This document shows positions 55,869 to 63,868 of a stretch of DNA of 64,000 nt, piece by piece. The stretch covers positions 1 through 64,000 of the forward strand of contig PLDF01000349.1 of the NCBI GenBank assembly GCA_003135055.1, read 5' to 3'. Position numbers and translations under genes: made by a program. The notes under the pieces were generated by a model. That model ran no database searches. It was not told the DNA's origin and saw nothing but the letters and a program-made list of their open reading frames with translations. The DNA is from Bryobacterales bacterium (lineage in GTDB: Bacteria > Acidobacteriota > Terriglobia > Bryobacterales > Bryobacteraceae). Positions within the stretch are counted from its first letter, which is position 1, and each line of letters starts with the position of its first letter.

Positions 55869-56133
55869 TGGTTTTCGTACTCCTGCCGTTCATGCGGGTT
55901 TGCGAGGCGCGCTGAAATCAACCGGATATCGCTGCCGCTCCATGCGTATACCACTACCAGGACTCGCGCCAGGGCATCCAATCCCAACGTTACGAAGCGC
56001 TCCTCGGCACTGGATGCGTAATCGTCGATGGTGACTGCGCGGGGATCTTCCAGCACCGGGACCGCGTCGCGGAAACGCACCCCGTGTTTTTCCACGTTGG
56101 CTTCGGCTTCTCCGGGTCCCAGACAATCGCCAC
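55865..56133 (-). pseudogene. brnT: BrnT toxin with one-base deletion near the N-terminus
   Basis: GTG at 56133 starts MAIVWDPEK, the normal BrnT N-terminus. After the ninth codon the frame must shift to continue as EANVEKHGVRFRDAVPVLED, ERFVTLGLDALARVLVVVYA, and RLISARLANPHERQEYENQ to the stop at 55865. One G missing in GAGAAGCC explains it. The RNase toxin is therefore inactive unless frameshifting occurs, while its antitoxin gene downstream is intact. Confidence 0.85.
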
Positions 56134-56367
56134 GCTTCAGTGTACATCGATATGCACAGCGCGAGCTGTGGTTCCACCCTCCGGCGGCGGGATGGAAAGG
56201 CACTGTGTAGGGTGCTGCCCGCCACGCGCCGAATGCAGCCTGGTACATCTCATTCGGGACAGCTTGGCGGCGGATTGGCCGATATAAAAGGACTTCAGGG
56301 GAAATTGGCCCGGCCTTCCGTCGACCCATCGGCTCGACGGCTATACTGAAGGAGGTGAAACGTCCGG

Positions 56368-56638
56368 GTGCGCTTCGACTTGGAATGCTCGCAAGGCTGC
56401 CTCGAACCTCCGGAAACATGGTGTCTCATTCGATGAAGCTGCGGGCGTGTTCCTTGATTCGCTTTCGGGAACGGCGACGATCCCGATCATTCCTCGATGA
56501 AAGGTGCTTCGTGACCTTTGGTATCTCATCTTCGGGGCGCCTGCTCGTGGTCGCACACATCCAAGATGACGAGTTATTCGGATCGTCACCGCTCGTCTCG
56601 CGACGCGAGCGGAAAGGAAGCTCTATGAGGAAGGCTAA
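56368..56638 (+). pseudogene. Second BrnT-type toxin, multiply frameshifted
   Basis: VRFDLE is followed in shifted frames by ARKAASNLRKHGVSFDEAAG, then VFLDSLSGTATI, then DERCFVTFGISSSGRLLVVA, HIQDDELF, and finally RIVTARLATRAERKLYEEG. This is the whole BrnT fold with at least three indels. GGAGGTGAA precedes the GTG start. The antitoxin frame begins at 56625 inside the last codons of the relic. Confidence 0.85.
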
Positions 56639-56861
56639 GGCGGTTGCCGCGGACGAACTTCGTGCCGAATACAGGCGCTCCGATTTTGGCGCGTTGGTCC
56701 GCGGGAAATACGCCGAGCGGCTCCGAACGAGCTCCAACGTCGTCGTCATTGCCCCAGAGGTGGCCGACCTGTTTCCGAACGCCACGGCTGTCAACGCTGC
56801 GTTGCGGTCCTTGGCGGAGATTGCCAGGCGCGCTGGATCCCGACGGACCCGATCGCGTTGA
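56625..56861 (+). CDS. Antitoxin of the second BrnT-type module
   Basis: Seventy-eight residues. It contains ELRAEYRRSDFGALVRGKYA, then SSNVVVIAPEVADLFPNATA and VNAALRSLAEIARRAG. This is the well-known VRGKYxxR...NVVxLxPDVAxxFPxxxAVNxALR antitoxin pattern that follows DUF4258/BrnT-like toxins. It is fully open, in contrast with its partner. Its start overlaps the relic. Confidence 0.87.
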   Translation: MRKAKAVAADELRAEYRRSDFGALVRGKYAERLRTSSNVVVIAPEVADLFPNATAVNAALRSLAEIARRAGSRRTRSR

Positions 56862-57090
56862 GTGGCAGCCAATGGCGAGCGGTCAGTGAGATGTGACCGG
56901 TTGAACTCGGGATTAATCATCTCCTCGAAGAGGAAACGGGGGCGGCGGCGGGCGCCTTCCTGAGCGCGGGAGGATTCTTTCTCCTTCGAAGAGCCGCGCT
57001 GCGGCGACACGCGATTTGAAATCCGACCGCCCGGCAGGTGCCAACCGATTCGTAATGTATCACGCATTTTGAGGTATCCTGTCAGTTGAA
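56862..57090. other. Upstream region of the ATPase gene
   Basis: GC-rich at first, then AT-rich over the last 50 bases (TTCGTAATGTATCACGCA), where a promoter for the ATPase is likely. No Shine-Dalgarno-like sequence is obvious before ATG 57091. Confidence 0.4.
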
Positions 57091-59223
57091 ATGGCAGAAC
57101 AAAGGTGGACCAAGAAGCAGTTGCAAGGCTTCCATGCGGCTGCCCAATCGCTCAAGCTTTACCGACGCGCAGAGCTTGAGCACGAAGGGACCAAGAAATC
57201 GCTAATCTCATCCTTGTACGTCGATCCGTTACCCAGCGACCATGTACTCGAGGTCGTTCTGAAGCCAAACACTACTTTTCTAATTGGCCGAAAGGGAACC
57301 GGGAAGTCCACAATATTTCAGCGCGCTCAGCACGAACTTCTGGGGCAAGATAGTTATGCCGCCGCGTACGTCGACATCAAGACCGTGTACGAATCCTCAG
57401 CGACCGACCCCGAACTACTTCAGAAATTCGGAGGCGGCCCGACAGCGCTGCCGCCTCAAATGCTTGAGCGTCTTCTCTTATATCGCGCGTTCCTTCGCGC
57501 CGTGATCACTGCCATAAAAGAGGATTTGAAAGCTAGACTCAAAGAATCGTTTTGGATCAGAATTAAGAATAAGTTTTCGGGAACCGTCGACGAGCTCTTC
57601 GAGTCTCTGGACTCGCTGTTGGAAGACGCCGCCTCCGACGAGTTTGTGAGCGTCGTTGGCGTAAAACAGACCAATTCCAAGTCTACAGGCGAACATCTGG
57701 CCACCGAAGAGGCTAAAGGCTCTGCCTCACTTCACCTGAACGCGAAACCGGCGCTGGAACTCGGCGGATCTCTGGGCTCCTCCACAACAACTAAGGCCAC
57801 TGAGGAGACGTCTTATGGCGACATCTTGATGCGCGTCTTCAATATTAAGGAAATGATCGCGCGGTTGAAGGGGGTCTTGGACACGGCTGGCGTCAGGCGC
57901 CTCTATATATTCGTTGATGATTTTTCTGAACTGCCTGAAGAAGCGATGAGAGTCGTGGTTGACAGCCTGCTAGCCCCGCTTAACAACTGGTCGGACGAGC
58001 TCATAAAATTTAAGGTGGCGGCGTACCCAGGGCGCATCTATTATGGCCAGATCGATAAGACGAAGATCGATGAAATCGCTTTGGACCTATTCAGCCTGTA
58101 CGGAACGACAGATGTATCTGATATGGAGGAGAAAGGGATCGATTTTACTCGAAGGCTAATCGAGCGTCGGCTCGAAGAGTACTGCGGGTCGAGCGCCAAA
58201 GCTTTCTTAGAGTCGGAAGATGCCAGCATCTGGCGGCAATTATTCTATGCTACTCTTTCGAACCCGCGAACTGTCGGTTATATACTGTTCTACCTGTATG
58301 AGTCCCACTTAATTTATCAGAAGCGAATTGGAAGTAAGGCAATTCGCGATGCCGCGCAGCGCTATTACGACGAGAAGATTCTTCCGTATTTCTCGATGAA
58401 CCACTTTCTCCACGAGACATTCGATGAGAAGGCATCTGTTCTTAGCTTGAGGGAATTACTGGAAACTATGATAAGAAAGCAACGAGATCTAAAGAAACAC
58501 CGTGAGTCAGCTGTCATGCGGGATATTTCGGGCACTCCGCCTACCAGCCATTTCCACATTGCTGTTCAATTTGAGTCCCTCCTCTCAACACTTGAGTTAA
58601 ATTTCTTTGTTACGAAATATTACGAGATGAGTGATCGCGACAGCCGTAAGGTGGCCGTCTACGCGCTCAACTACGGGCTGTGCCAGAAGTACGCCATCGA
58701 GTTTGGAAGGCCAGTGGACAAGCGAGAACAGCGGCTGTACTTCGTGGAGAGAATCTTTGATGCGACCTCGATTCTAAAGCATTTCATTCAGACAAATCAG
58801 GAGATCAGATGTGACCACTGCGGAGAAACGATCGAGCTAGAAAAGCTGGAGATGTTGAAACATTACGATATGCAGTGCTTTAAGTGTAAAACAGGGCGCT
58901 GTGCCGTAGTGAATCTTTCCAAGAAATTCGAACAAGTCATAGCTGGAGCGAAAAGTGAACTCCTCCTGCCTGTGGCCGAGCTTGGGATTCTACAGACGCT
59001 TGAGTCTGAGAAACGTCCCATGTTCGCGGCAGAAATAGCGGCAGAGCTGGATAGATCCTACCAACTTATTGGAAAGCGAGGGAAGACCCTCGCAGAGAGG
59101 GGGTTGGTGCTCCGGAAGGAATCCGAAAACCGACGGATCTTCGAGATTACGGAATTGGCTGAAAAAACCTACTTCGTTGGCAACCCTGGGGATGGGCTGA
59201 ATATTGACGAAGAAGCTCGCTAA
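57091..59223 (+). CDS. P-loop ATPase with zinc ribbon and winged helix; candidate undescribed system
   Basis: A 710-residue cytoplasmic protein, unlike its neighbours in base use (for example, 58261-58320 has 25 G/C of 60). The N-terminus is helical. Walker A is FLIGRKGTGKSTIF (G at residue 66) and Walker B is YIFVDDFSEL (DD at 276-277). Residues 130-250 are helical or coiled, with a low-complexity KSTGEHLATEEAKGSASLHL section. A RIYYGQIDKTKIDEIALDLF segment follows the core, with an arginine-rich helix after it. CDHCGE (574-577) and CFKCKTGRC (596-604) make a zinc ribbon, and residues 630-700 form a winged helix (ILQTLESEKRPMFAAEIAAE). STAND- or KAP-like defence ATPases are the nearest idea; no name can be given. 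Confidence 0.75.
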   Translation: MAEQRWTKKQLQGFHAAAQSLKLYRRAELEHEGTKKSLISSLYVDPLPSDHVLEVVLKPNTTFLIGRKGTGKSTIFQRAQHELLGQDSYAAAYVDIKTVYESSATDPELLQKFGGGPTALPPQMLERLLLYRAFLRAVITAIKEDLKARLKESFWIRIKNKFSGTVDELFESLDSLLEDAASDEFVSVVGVKQTNSKSTGEHLATEEAKGSASLHLNAKPALELGGSLGSSTTTKATEETSYGDILMRVFNIKEMIARLKGVLDTAGVRRLYIFVDDFSELPEEAMRVVVDSLLAPLNNWSDELIKFKVAAYPGRIYYGQIDKTKIDEIALDLFSLYGTTDVSDMEEKGIDFTRRLIERRLEEYCGSSAKAFLESEDASIWRQLFYATLSNPRTVGYILFYLYESHLIYQKRIGSKAIRDAAQRYYDEKILPYFSMNHFLHETFDEKASVLSLRELLETMIRKQRDLKKHRESAVMRDISGTPPTSHFHIAVQFESLLSTLELNFFVTKYYEMSDRDSRKVAVYALNYGLCQKYAIEFGRPVDKREQRLYFVERIFDATSILKHFIQTNQEIRCDHCGETIELEKLEMLKHYDMQCFKCKTGRCAVVNLSKKFEQVIAGAKSELLLPVAELGILQTLESEKRPMFAAEIAAELDRSYQLIGKRGKTLAERGLVLRKESENRRIFEITELAEKTYFVGNPGDGLNIDEEAR

Positions 59224-59356
59224 TTTTCTTGTTCGCAAACTGGTCCGGCCATAGCTTCAAGACGAATCGAAGGCCAGCCGGCGTTGCATCTCCGATTCCC
59301 GACCGGTCAAGATCCAGAAACGGCGGCTCCGGGAATTGTCTGACTCCGCGCGGGAG

Positions 59357-59582
59357 CTATTCGATTCGCACTCCAAACGGCGTCATGCCGCCGGTCAAAA
59401 CCGTTTTCGTAACCTCGCCGGAGCCGCAAATCATAAATGAGCCAAAGTCCTGTACCAATCGCCAACGGGCCAGTATTCACCTAATCCCGCAAACGCTGAA
59501 GATCTTGCAGAGAAATCCGACGCTCCTCGACGCGCGTGAGAATGTGTTCCCAGATAAGCCGCGGAAGACTAGATAATCGAAT
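59357..59582 (-). pseudogene. Second gene of the RHH module, copy 1, broken
   Basis: From a TTG around 59582: PKIRLSSLPRLIWEHILTRV, then EERRISLQDLQRLRD and a TAG where copy 2 has Trp. The rest is frameshifted (DFGSFMICGSGEVTKTVLTG is visible). It overlaps the end of the ribbon-helix-helix gene at 59569. The family of about 80 residues is not known to me. Confidence 0.65.
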
Positions 59583-59967
59583 CTTCGGCAATACCATCCT
59601 TCCCGAAGATTGCCCTGATCAGATCCTTACCCGCTTCGCCTTTGCGTTCGGCATCGGCCTCAGCCATGAACCGGCGATAAGTCGCTTTGAGATTATCGCG
59701 TGTGGCAGCCTCAGCCTCCACGCCCTGCTGCGCCGGCGCAACCAGCGCCCGGCTCATCGTGAGATGCATTTTCCTGGCGACGCGCTCGACCTCAATTGCC
59801 AGTTGCGCGGGAATAGTAACGCTTTGCCGCACGGACGGCGCCGTCCGCGCACGAGTCTTTGACGCCCTTTTCACAACCTGATCCTCTCAGACGCACCAGC
59901 CCGGTTGCACCAGCCTGTGCAGTTGGCTGTTTGGATTGCGCCCAAATCGGCTTCGTGCGAAAACTGG
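59360..59967. repeat. Segmental duplication, copy 1
   Basis: About 600 bases matching 60945-61533, beginning ACTCCAAACGGCG and ending GGCTTCGTGCGAAAACTG. It contains the RHH gene and its broken partner. Confidence 0.85.
59569..59874 (-). CDS. Ribbon-helix-helix-type antitoxin-like protein, copy 1
   Basis: A 101-residue protein. The basic N-terminus and SVRQSVTIPAQLAIEVERVA, RKMHLTMSRALVAPAQQG, suggest a ribbon-helix-helix DNA-binding domain; ATYRRFMAEADAERKGEAGK forms a C-terminal helix. It is the intact copy; the paralogue at 61162 is frameshifted. In a two-gene module with the small downstream gene it would be the antitoxin. Confidence 0.75.
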   Translation of the reverse strand: MKRASKTRARTAPSVRQSVTIPAQLAIEVERVARKMHLTMSRALVAPAQQGVEAEAATRDNLKATYRRFMAEADAERKGEAGKDLIRAIFGKDGIAEDSII

Positions 59968-60132
59968 TCCGGGAGACGGCGTTCGGGGAGATCCACGGCG
60001 GCCACGACTTGGCGGTTATGGTCACGGAATCAGTGCCTTGTTGTTCCAATCGTGTATTTTAGGAATTCAGGCGGGGCGGAACACCACCTTGCCAACACGG
60101 ATGCTCGCTCGGGACGGCTCCGGTATTGGTAA

Positions 60133-60297
60133 TCAGGCGCTCAACTTCTCTTTTTTCACAAACGACACCACCTTGTGCCCGGAACGGCGTTGCCGCCTTT
60201 TCGCAGCCACAAGGATTGCCTTGACATCGAAACCGTGCCTGGCCGCTTCGTGCTCGCGAACGCGCCGGACTTCATCGATGATGGGGTCCCTCATCAT
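60133..60297 (-). CDS. Small antitoxin of the VapC-like pair
   Basis: Fifty-four residues (MMRDPIIDEVRRVREHEAAR, HGFDVKAILVAAKRRQRRSG). This is the usual short antitoxin that follows PIN toxins with an LETTIPSYL start. ATG 60297 is two bases after the toxin stop, so translation is coupled. It is basic at the C-terminus. Confidence 0.8.
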   Translation of the reverse strand: MMRDPIIDEVRRVREHEAARHGFDVKAILVAAKRRQRRSGHKVVSFVKKEKLSA

Positions 60298-60299
60298 GC

Positions 60300-60773
60300 C
60301 TATTCTCCCATGAGTTCTTCCGGCGTGCAGATAACCGGACATTCGCATGCGTGCTCACGGCAGATAAACGCAAGCGCCTTGGCAATCGCCGCATTTGCAA
60401 TGTGCACGCAGTTCCAGGTTACCAGGAAGTCCATTCCGTGCGCTGCCGCGATGGCGATATGCGCAGCGTCGGTCGCAGCCTTACGAGGGATTTTGCCTGC
60501 GGCTAGAATACCGGTCGCTAACTCCGCGACCTGCGGCGTGATGTCCAGCAGTGGAATATGCCGGAGCACTCTCAACCGTTCGCGTGCCGCGGTGGGGTCT
60601 CCTGCGCTTACCTCATCAATGACAAGCTGTGAGACATAAAGCCGGAAAGAGCCGGTTCGTTTTTCCCACCATTCCCTGGTGATCTGCTGGTGGCCCGCGA
60701 CTATCAGATCCCGGCTTGGGCGCGAGGTCAAGTAGCTCGGAATCGTCGTCTCCAAATATAGGCGGGGCTTCAT
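60300..60773 (-). CDS. PIN-domain VapC-family toxin
   Basis: A 157-residue protein. The PIN start is MKPRLYLETTIPSYLTSRPS, with E replacing the commoner D at the first acidic site. VSQLVIDEVSAGDP gives the second acidic site and KAATDAAHIAIAAAHGMDFL the third and fourth. MDFLVTWNCVHIANA is family-typical. It is expected to be a tRNA- or mRNA-cleaving RNase. Toxin first, antitoxin second is the order here. The whole pair is intact and sits between the two 600-base duplicate segments. Confidence 0.87.
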   Translation of the reverse strand: MKPRLYLETTIPSYLTSRPSRDLIVAGHQQITREWWEKRTGSFRLYVSQLVIDEVSAGDPTAARERLRVLRHIPLLDITPQVAELATGILAAGKIPRKAATDAAHIAIAAAHGMDFLVTWNCVHIANAAIAKALAFICREHACECPVICTPEELMGE

Positions 60774-60948
60774 CCCTTGATCTTAACCAGTCCGAAATCA
60801 AGATCGGCAGTAATTCGGGCTCTCGCTGAGATCATTTGGCTCGGCATGCCGGATAACTGCGGCACACACCCCAGGAAAGCCCTTCTGAAAATCCTCTGGC
60901 CCCGCACGGGAGAATCGCAGCCTGCTCTTCCATGACCGCTATTCCGTT

Positions 60949-61158
60949 CGTATTCCAAACGGCGCCATGCCGCCGGTCAAAACCGTCTTCGGAACCTCGC
61001 CGGAACCGCAAATCACAAATGAGCCAAAGTCCTTGTACCAATCACCCGCGGGCGCCCGCAGGCCAGTATTCACCCAATCCCGCCAACGTTGAAGATCTTG
61101 CAGAGAAATCCGACGCTCCTCGACGCGCGTAAGAATGTGTTCCCAGACAGGCCGTGGA
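60949..61158 (-). pseudogene. Second gene of the RHH module, copy 2, without a start
   Basis: WEHILTRVEERRISLQDLQR, then WRDWVNTGLRAPAGDWYKDF, GSFVICGSGEVPKTVLTGGM, ending APFGIRTE. This is the clean version of the family, but a TGA lies just upstream and no ATG, GTG or TTG is in frame before the conserved part. It is complementary in its damage to copy 1. Confidence 0.65.
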
Positions 61159-61161
61159 AGA

Positions 61162-61469
61162 CTAGAGAATCAAATCCTCGGCATCCTCGGCAATACCATC
61201 CTTCCCGAAGATTGCCCTGAGCAGATCCTTACCCGCTTCGCCTTTGCGTTCGGCATCGGCCTCAGCCATGAACCGGCGATAAGTCGCTTTGAGATTATCG
61301 CGTGCGGCAGCCTCAGCCTCCACGTCCCGCTGCGCCACCGCAACCAACTCATCGTGAGATGCTTTTTCCTGGCGGCGCGCTCGACCTCAATTGCCAGTTG
61401 CGCGGGAATAGTAACGCTTTGCCGCACGGACGGCGCCGTCCGCGCACGAGTCTTTGACGCCCTTTTCAC
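61162..61469 (-). pseudogene. Ribbon-helix-helix-type protein, copy 2, frameshifted
   Basis: It starts like copy 1 (MKRASKTRARTAPSVRQSVT) but leaves the frame after HLTMS; the second half (RDVEAEAAARDNLKATYRRF to KDGIAEDAEDLIL) is in another frame. A short deletion relative to copy 1 explains it. Confidence 0.85.
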
Positions 61470-61653
61470 AACCTTACCTTATGCTATCAGACGGCTGTTT
61501 GGGTCGCGCCCGAACCGGCTTCGTGCGAAAACTGCCCCCAAAGGACTTCCTGGGAGTTTGGGCGCTCACTTCAGTGGAATGGGTCTTTCGTCAAACTGGC
61601 GCTTCGGCTCTATGCCTTTGACGACATAATGCCTTTTATGACATAATGAGGCC

Positions 61654-62003
61654 GTGTCGTGGGAGGTTGAGTTCTCCGATGAATTCGGCAAATGGTGGGA
61701 CAATCTTACCGCCGTTGAACAGAAGAGCGTCGACTTCAGCGTCAGTCTTCTGCAGCAGGCTGGCCCGGCGTTGAGAATGCCCTATTGCTCCGGGGTTGAG
61801 ACGTCGCGTCACACGCATATGCGCGAATTGAGAATCGGCATGCGGGACGGCCATACCGCGTCCTGTATGCATTCGACCCGCGTCGGACAGCGATGCTGCT
61901 GATCGGCGGTGACAAGACCGGCAACAATCGCTGGTATGAGGAGTACGTACCACTTGCGGATGCCATCTACGACCGGCATCTGCAAGAACTGGATGGCGTC
62001 TAG
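61654..62003 (+). pseudogene. RelE/HigB-like toxin with one-base deletion
   Basis: GTG 61654 gives MSWEVEFSDEFGKWWDNLTA, then VSLLQQAGPALRMPYCSGVE and HMRELRI, typical of HigB/phage-derived Gp49-like toxins. The continuation HAGRPYRVLYAFDPRRTAML, then GGDKTGNNRWYEEYVPLADA, is in the next frame and ends at 62003. The 350-base span is one base short of a whole number of codons. The toxin is dead while its partner is intact. Confidence 0.88.
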
Positions 62004-62056
62004 ATACTTTCTCCCAGCCCAGCAGGCTGGAGATCGCAATCGAGGGATTGAATAGT

Positions 62057-62662
62057 ATGGCTCGAAACTTCAAAGAACTTCAGGCAAAGATGGACCCCGC
62101 GAGCCGGGCGGACAACACGCGGCGAGTGAGCGACGAGCTACAACGCATGGCTCTGGAGGAACTACGGGGCGCCAAGCGACTCACACAGTCCGATATGGCC
62201 GAGATGCTGGATGTGCCGCAGAGTTCGATATCCCGTATCGAGCAGCGCGCGGACATGTATCTCAGCACGCTCAGAAACTACATTCATGCAGTAGGGGGAG
62301 AACTTCGGATCCAGGCTGTCTTTCCCGATGGGGGCGCCGTTGTGATCGATCGCTTCGGAGACTACGAAGAGCGTCCATATGTGGTCGATGCAATGGCGGA
62401 GAGCGGCGGCATATTTCGGCTCCGCGCGCGTCCGCTGCATCATCAAGGGGCTCAACTCTCAACAAAGCCCTTCAAAGCTTCCGGCCTGACGAAAACGATG
62501 AGAGCCCTGCATCTTCCGGAGGTTCAGATAGCCGGCATTAAGATGAATCTGGAGAGGAGTGCCGGCAAGGTCGAGATCGGTGGAAGCGGCCCTTCGATCC
62601 AACGCGTTTTCAGTATGAAGGACCTCGTAGCCGCAGGTTTTGACGAAGCGAGTGCCGACTAG
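62057..62662 (+). CDS. XRE-family antitoxin with extended C-terminus
   Basis: A 201-residue protein. Residues 1-100 are the usual HigA-type antitoxin: MARNFKELQAKMDPASRADN, LTQSDMAEMLDVPQSSISRI and IHAVGGELRIQAVFPDGGAV. Residues 100-201 are an extra domain with FRLRARPLHHQGAQLSTKPF and IKMNLERSAGKVEIGGSGPS, which I do not recognise and which is not part of normal HigA. It starts 54 bases after the toxin relic. Confidence 0.85.
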   Translation: MARNFKELQAKMDPASRADNTRRVSDELQRMALEELRGAKRLTQSDMAEMLDVPQSSISRIEQRADMYLSTLRNYIHAVGGELRIQAVFPDGGAVVIDRFGDYEERPYVVDAMAESGGIFRLRARPLHHQGAQLSTKPFKASGLTKTMRALHLPEVQIAGIKMNLERSAGKVEIGGSGPSIQRVFSMKDLVAAGFDEASAD

Positions 62663-63022
62663 ACTGGAGTTCCGGCACCGGGAGGAAGCCACCGAACAAC
62701 GGAGATTAGGCCAAGCCCAAGGCCGAACCCAGGCAGCAGCCCTGTTTTAACGCCTATGCCCCGGTCCGCGCGGGTTCCCCCCGACCCGCCCATCACCCAA
62801 CCGATTAGCCCCGCGCGATTCTCCGAAAGTCCGGCAAGGACATCGGCCGCAGACCGTGGATCCCGCCCTTTCCCGCCATTTTTCCGCACCCCCTCGCAAA
62901 CCCGTTCACAGCACTTTCAGGTTTATTTTCCACCCTTTTTCGCCAATTCTAAAGGACTTAGCCTCCGCCGCCTCCATCCAGCCCCAAAAACGCCTGCTAG
63001 TCTCTAATCGAGAGAGGCTCTT
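62663..63022. other. Gap without a supportable gene
   Basis: It contains GGTCCGCGCGGGTTCCCCCC near 62763, a possible dispersed-family fragment, and a pyrimidine-rich stretch before the next gene. No gene is seen. Confidence 0.5.
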
Positions 63023-63736
63023 ATGGCAACCCCTAAACAAACCGCGGCGAACCGCATGAACGCGCAAAAATCCTCCGGCCCCCGCACCACCGCGGGCAAG
63101 GCCGTATCCCGATTCAACGCCCTGAAGCACGGCATCTACGCCGTTCACCAGATCATGTTCGACGAAAAACCCGAAGATCTCGCCGAACTCGCCGCCGAAT
63201 ACCACGAACACCATAGCCCCGCCGATTCCGACCAGCGCTTCCTCGTCGACACGCTCGTCCACAACGAATGGCGTCTCCGCCGCACGCGCCGCGTCGAAGC
63301 CGAGCTCTGGCAGACCGCCAGCAACGCCTTCCTGGTAAAGAATATCGAGACCACCATAACCTGCACTTCGGGCGACGCCTTCGCCACCGATTCCTCCACC
63401 TTCGAGCGCCTCCAGCGGGTCGTCAATTCCTGCGAGCGGGCCTATCACCGCGCCCTCAAAGAGATCCAACGCCTCCAAGCCCAACCCAAAGTGGGGCAGG
63501 CGCTTCCGCCTGCCAACGTGCCTGCCAACCCCGCTCCTGTGTCGCAGAAAGCCACCCCCGAACCCGCCGCCCAACCCGAACAATCGAAACCCACTTCCGG
63601 CAAAATGGGTTCGGTCCGTCAAAATTCGAAAACCCCGCCCGCCGCCCCATTTGCCCAGCCCGGCCCCGGCGCAAACCCCGCGGAACCCCGGCCATCCAGC
63701 GCTGATCGCGACCCAAAGCCGCCGCGAACCGCCTGA
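63023..63736 (+). CDS. Conserved protein of unknown function with a repeat in its coding region
   Basis: A 237-residue protein. ANRMNAQKSSGPRTTAGKAV, then SRFNALKHGIYAV, is a widespread N-terminal motif (NAxxSTGPRTxxGKxxSxxNALKHG) of proteins of unknown function in Acidobacteriota and Planctomycetes. The middle is helical (FLVDTLVHNEWRLRRTRRVE). From residue 157 the product is Pro/Ala-rich and includes VGQALPPANVPANPAP, encoded by a GTGGGGCAGGCGCTTCCGCC dispersed-element copy. The C-terminal 80 residues are probably disordered. Confidence 0.8.
   Translation: MATPKQTAANRMNAQKSSGPRTTAGKAVSRFNALKHGIYAVHQIMFDEKPEDLAELAAEYHEHHSPADSDQRFLVDTLVHNEWRLRRTRRVEAELWQTASNAFLVKNIETTITCTSGDAFATDSSTFERLQRVVNSCERAYHRALKEIQRLQAQPKVGQALPPANVPANPAPVSQKATPEPAAQPEQSKPTSGKMGSVRQNSKTPPAAPFAQPGPGANPAEPRPSSADRDPKPPRTA
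63492..63530 (+). repeat. Dispersed hairpin inside a coding sequence
   Basis: GTGGGGCAGGCGCTTCCGCC then TGCC. The stem GGCAGGCG/CGCCTGCC is complete, and the frame is kept through it. Confidence 0.7.
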
Positions 63737-63775
63737 AGACTCCTTCCACCCGATTCTCAGACGGCCCAATCTCCC

Positions 63776-63868
63776 ATCGACGCAACTTCCAGGCGCCACT
63801 TTGCTGTCCTGGTAAGACAGACCTCCCGGTCTGTCTCCGGCCCATCAACGCAACTTCCAGGCGCCACC
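63776..63868. repeat. Direct repeat and hairpin at the right end
   Basis: CATCGACGCAACTTCCAGGC (63776) and CATCAACGCAACTTCCAGGC (63843) bracket a GACAGACCTCCCGGTCTGTC hairpin (63817-63836), identical to the one after rho. This may be the footprint of the hairpin element inserting with a duplication of its target. Confidence 0.65.

Larger units (their letters stand above)
60945..61533. repeat. Segmental duplication, copy 2
   Basis: Matches 59360-59967 in the same orientation. Together they bracket the VapC-like pair. Confidence 0.85.
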
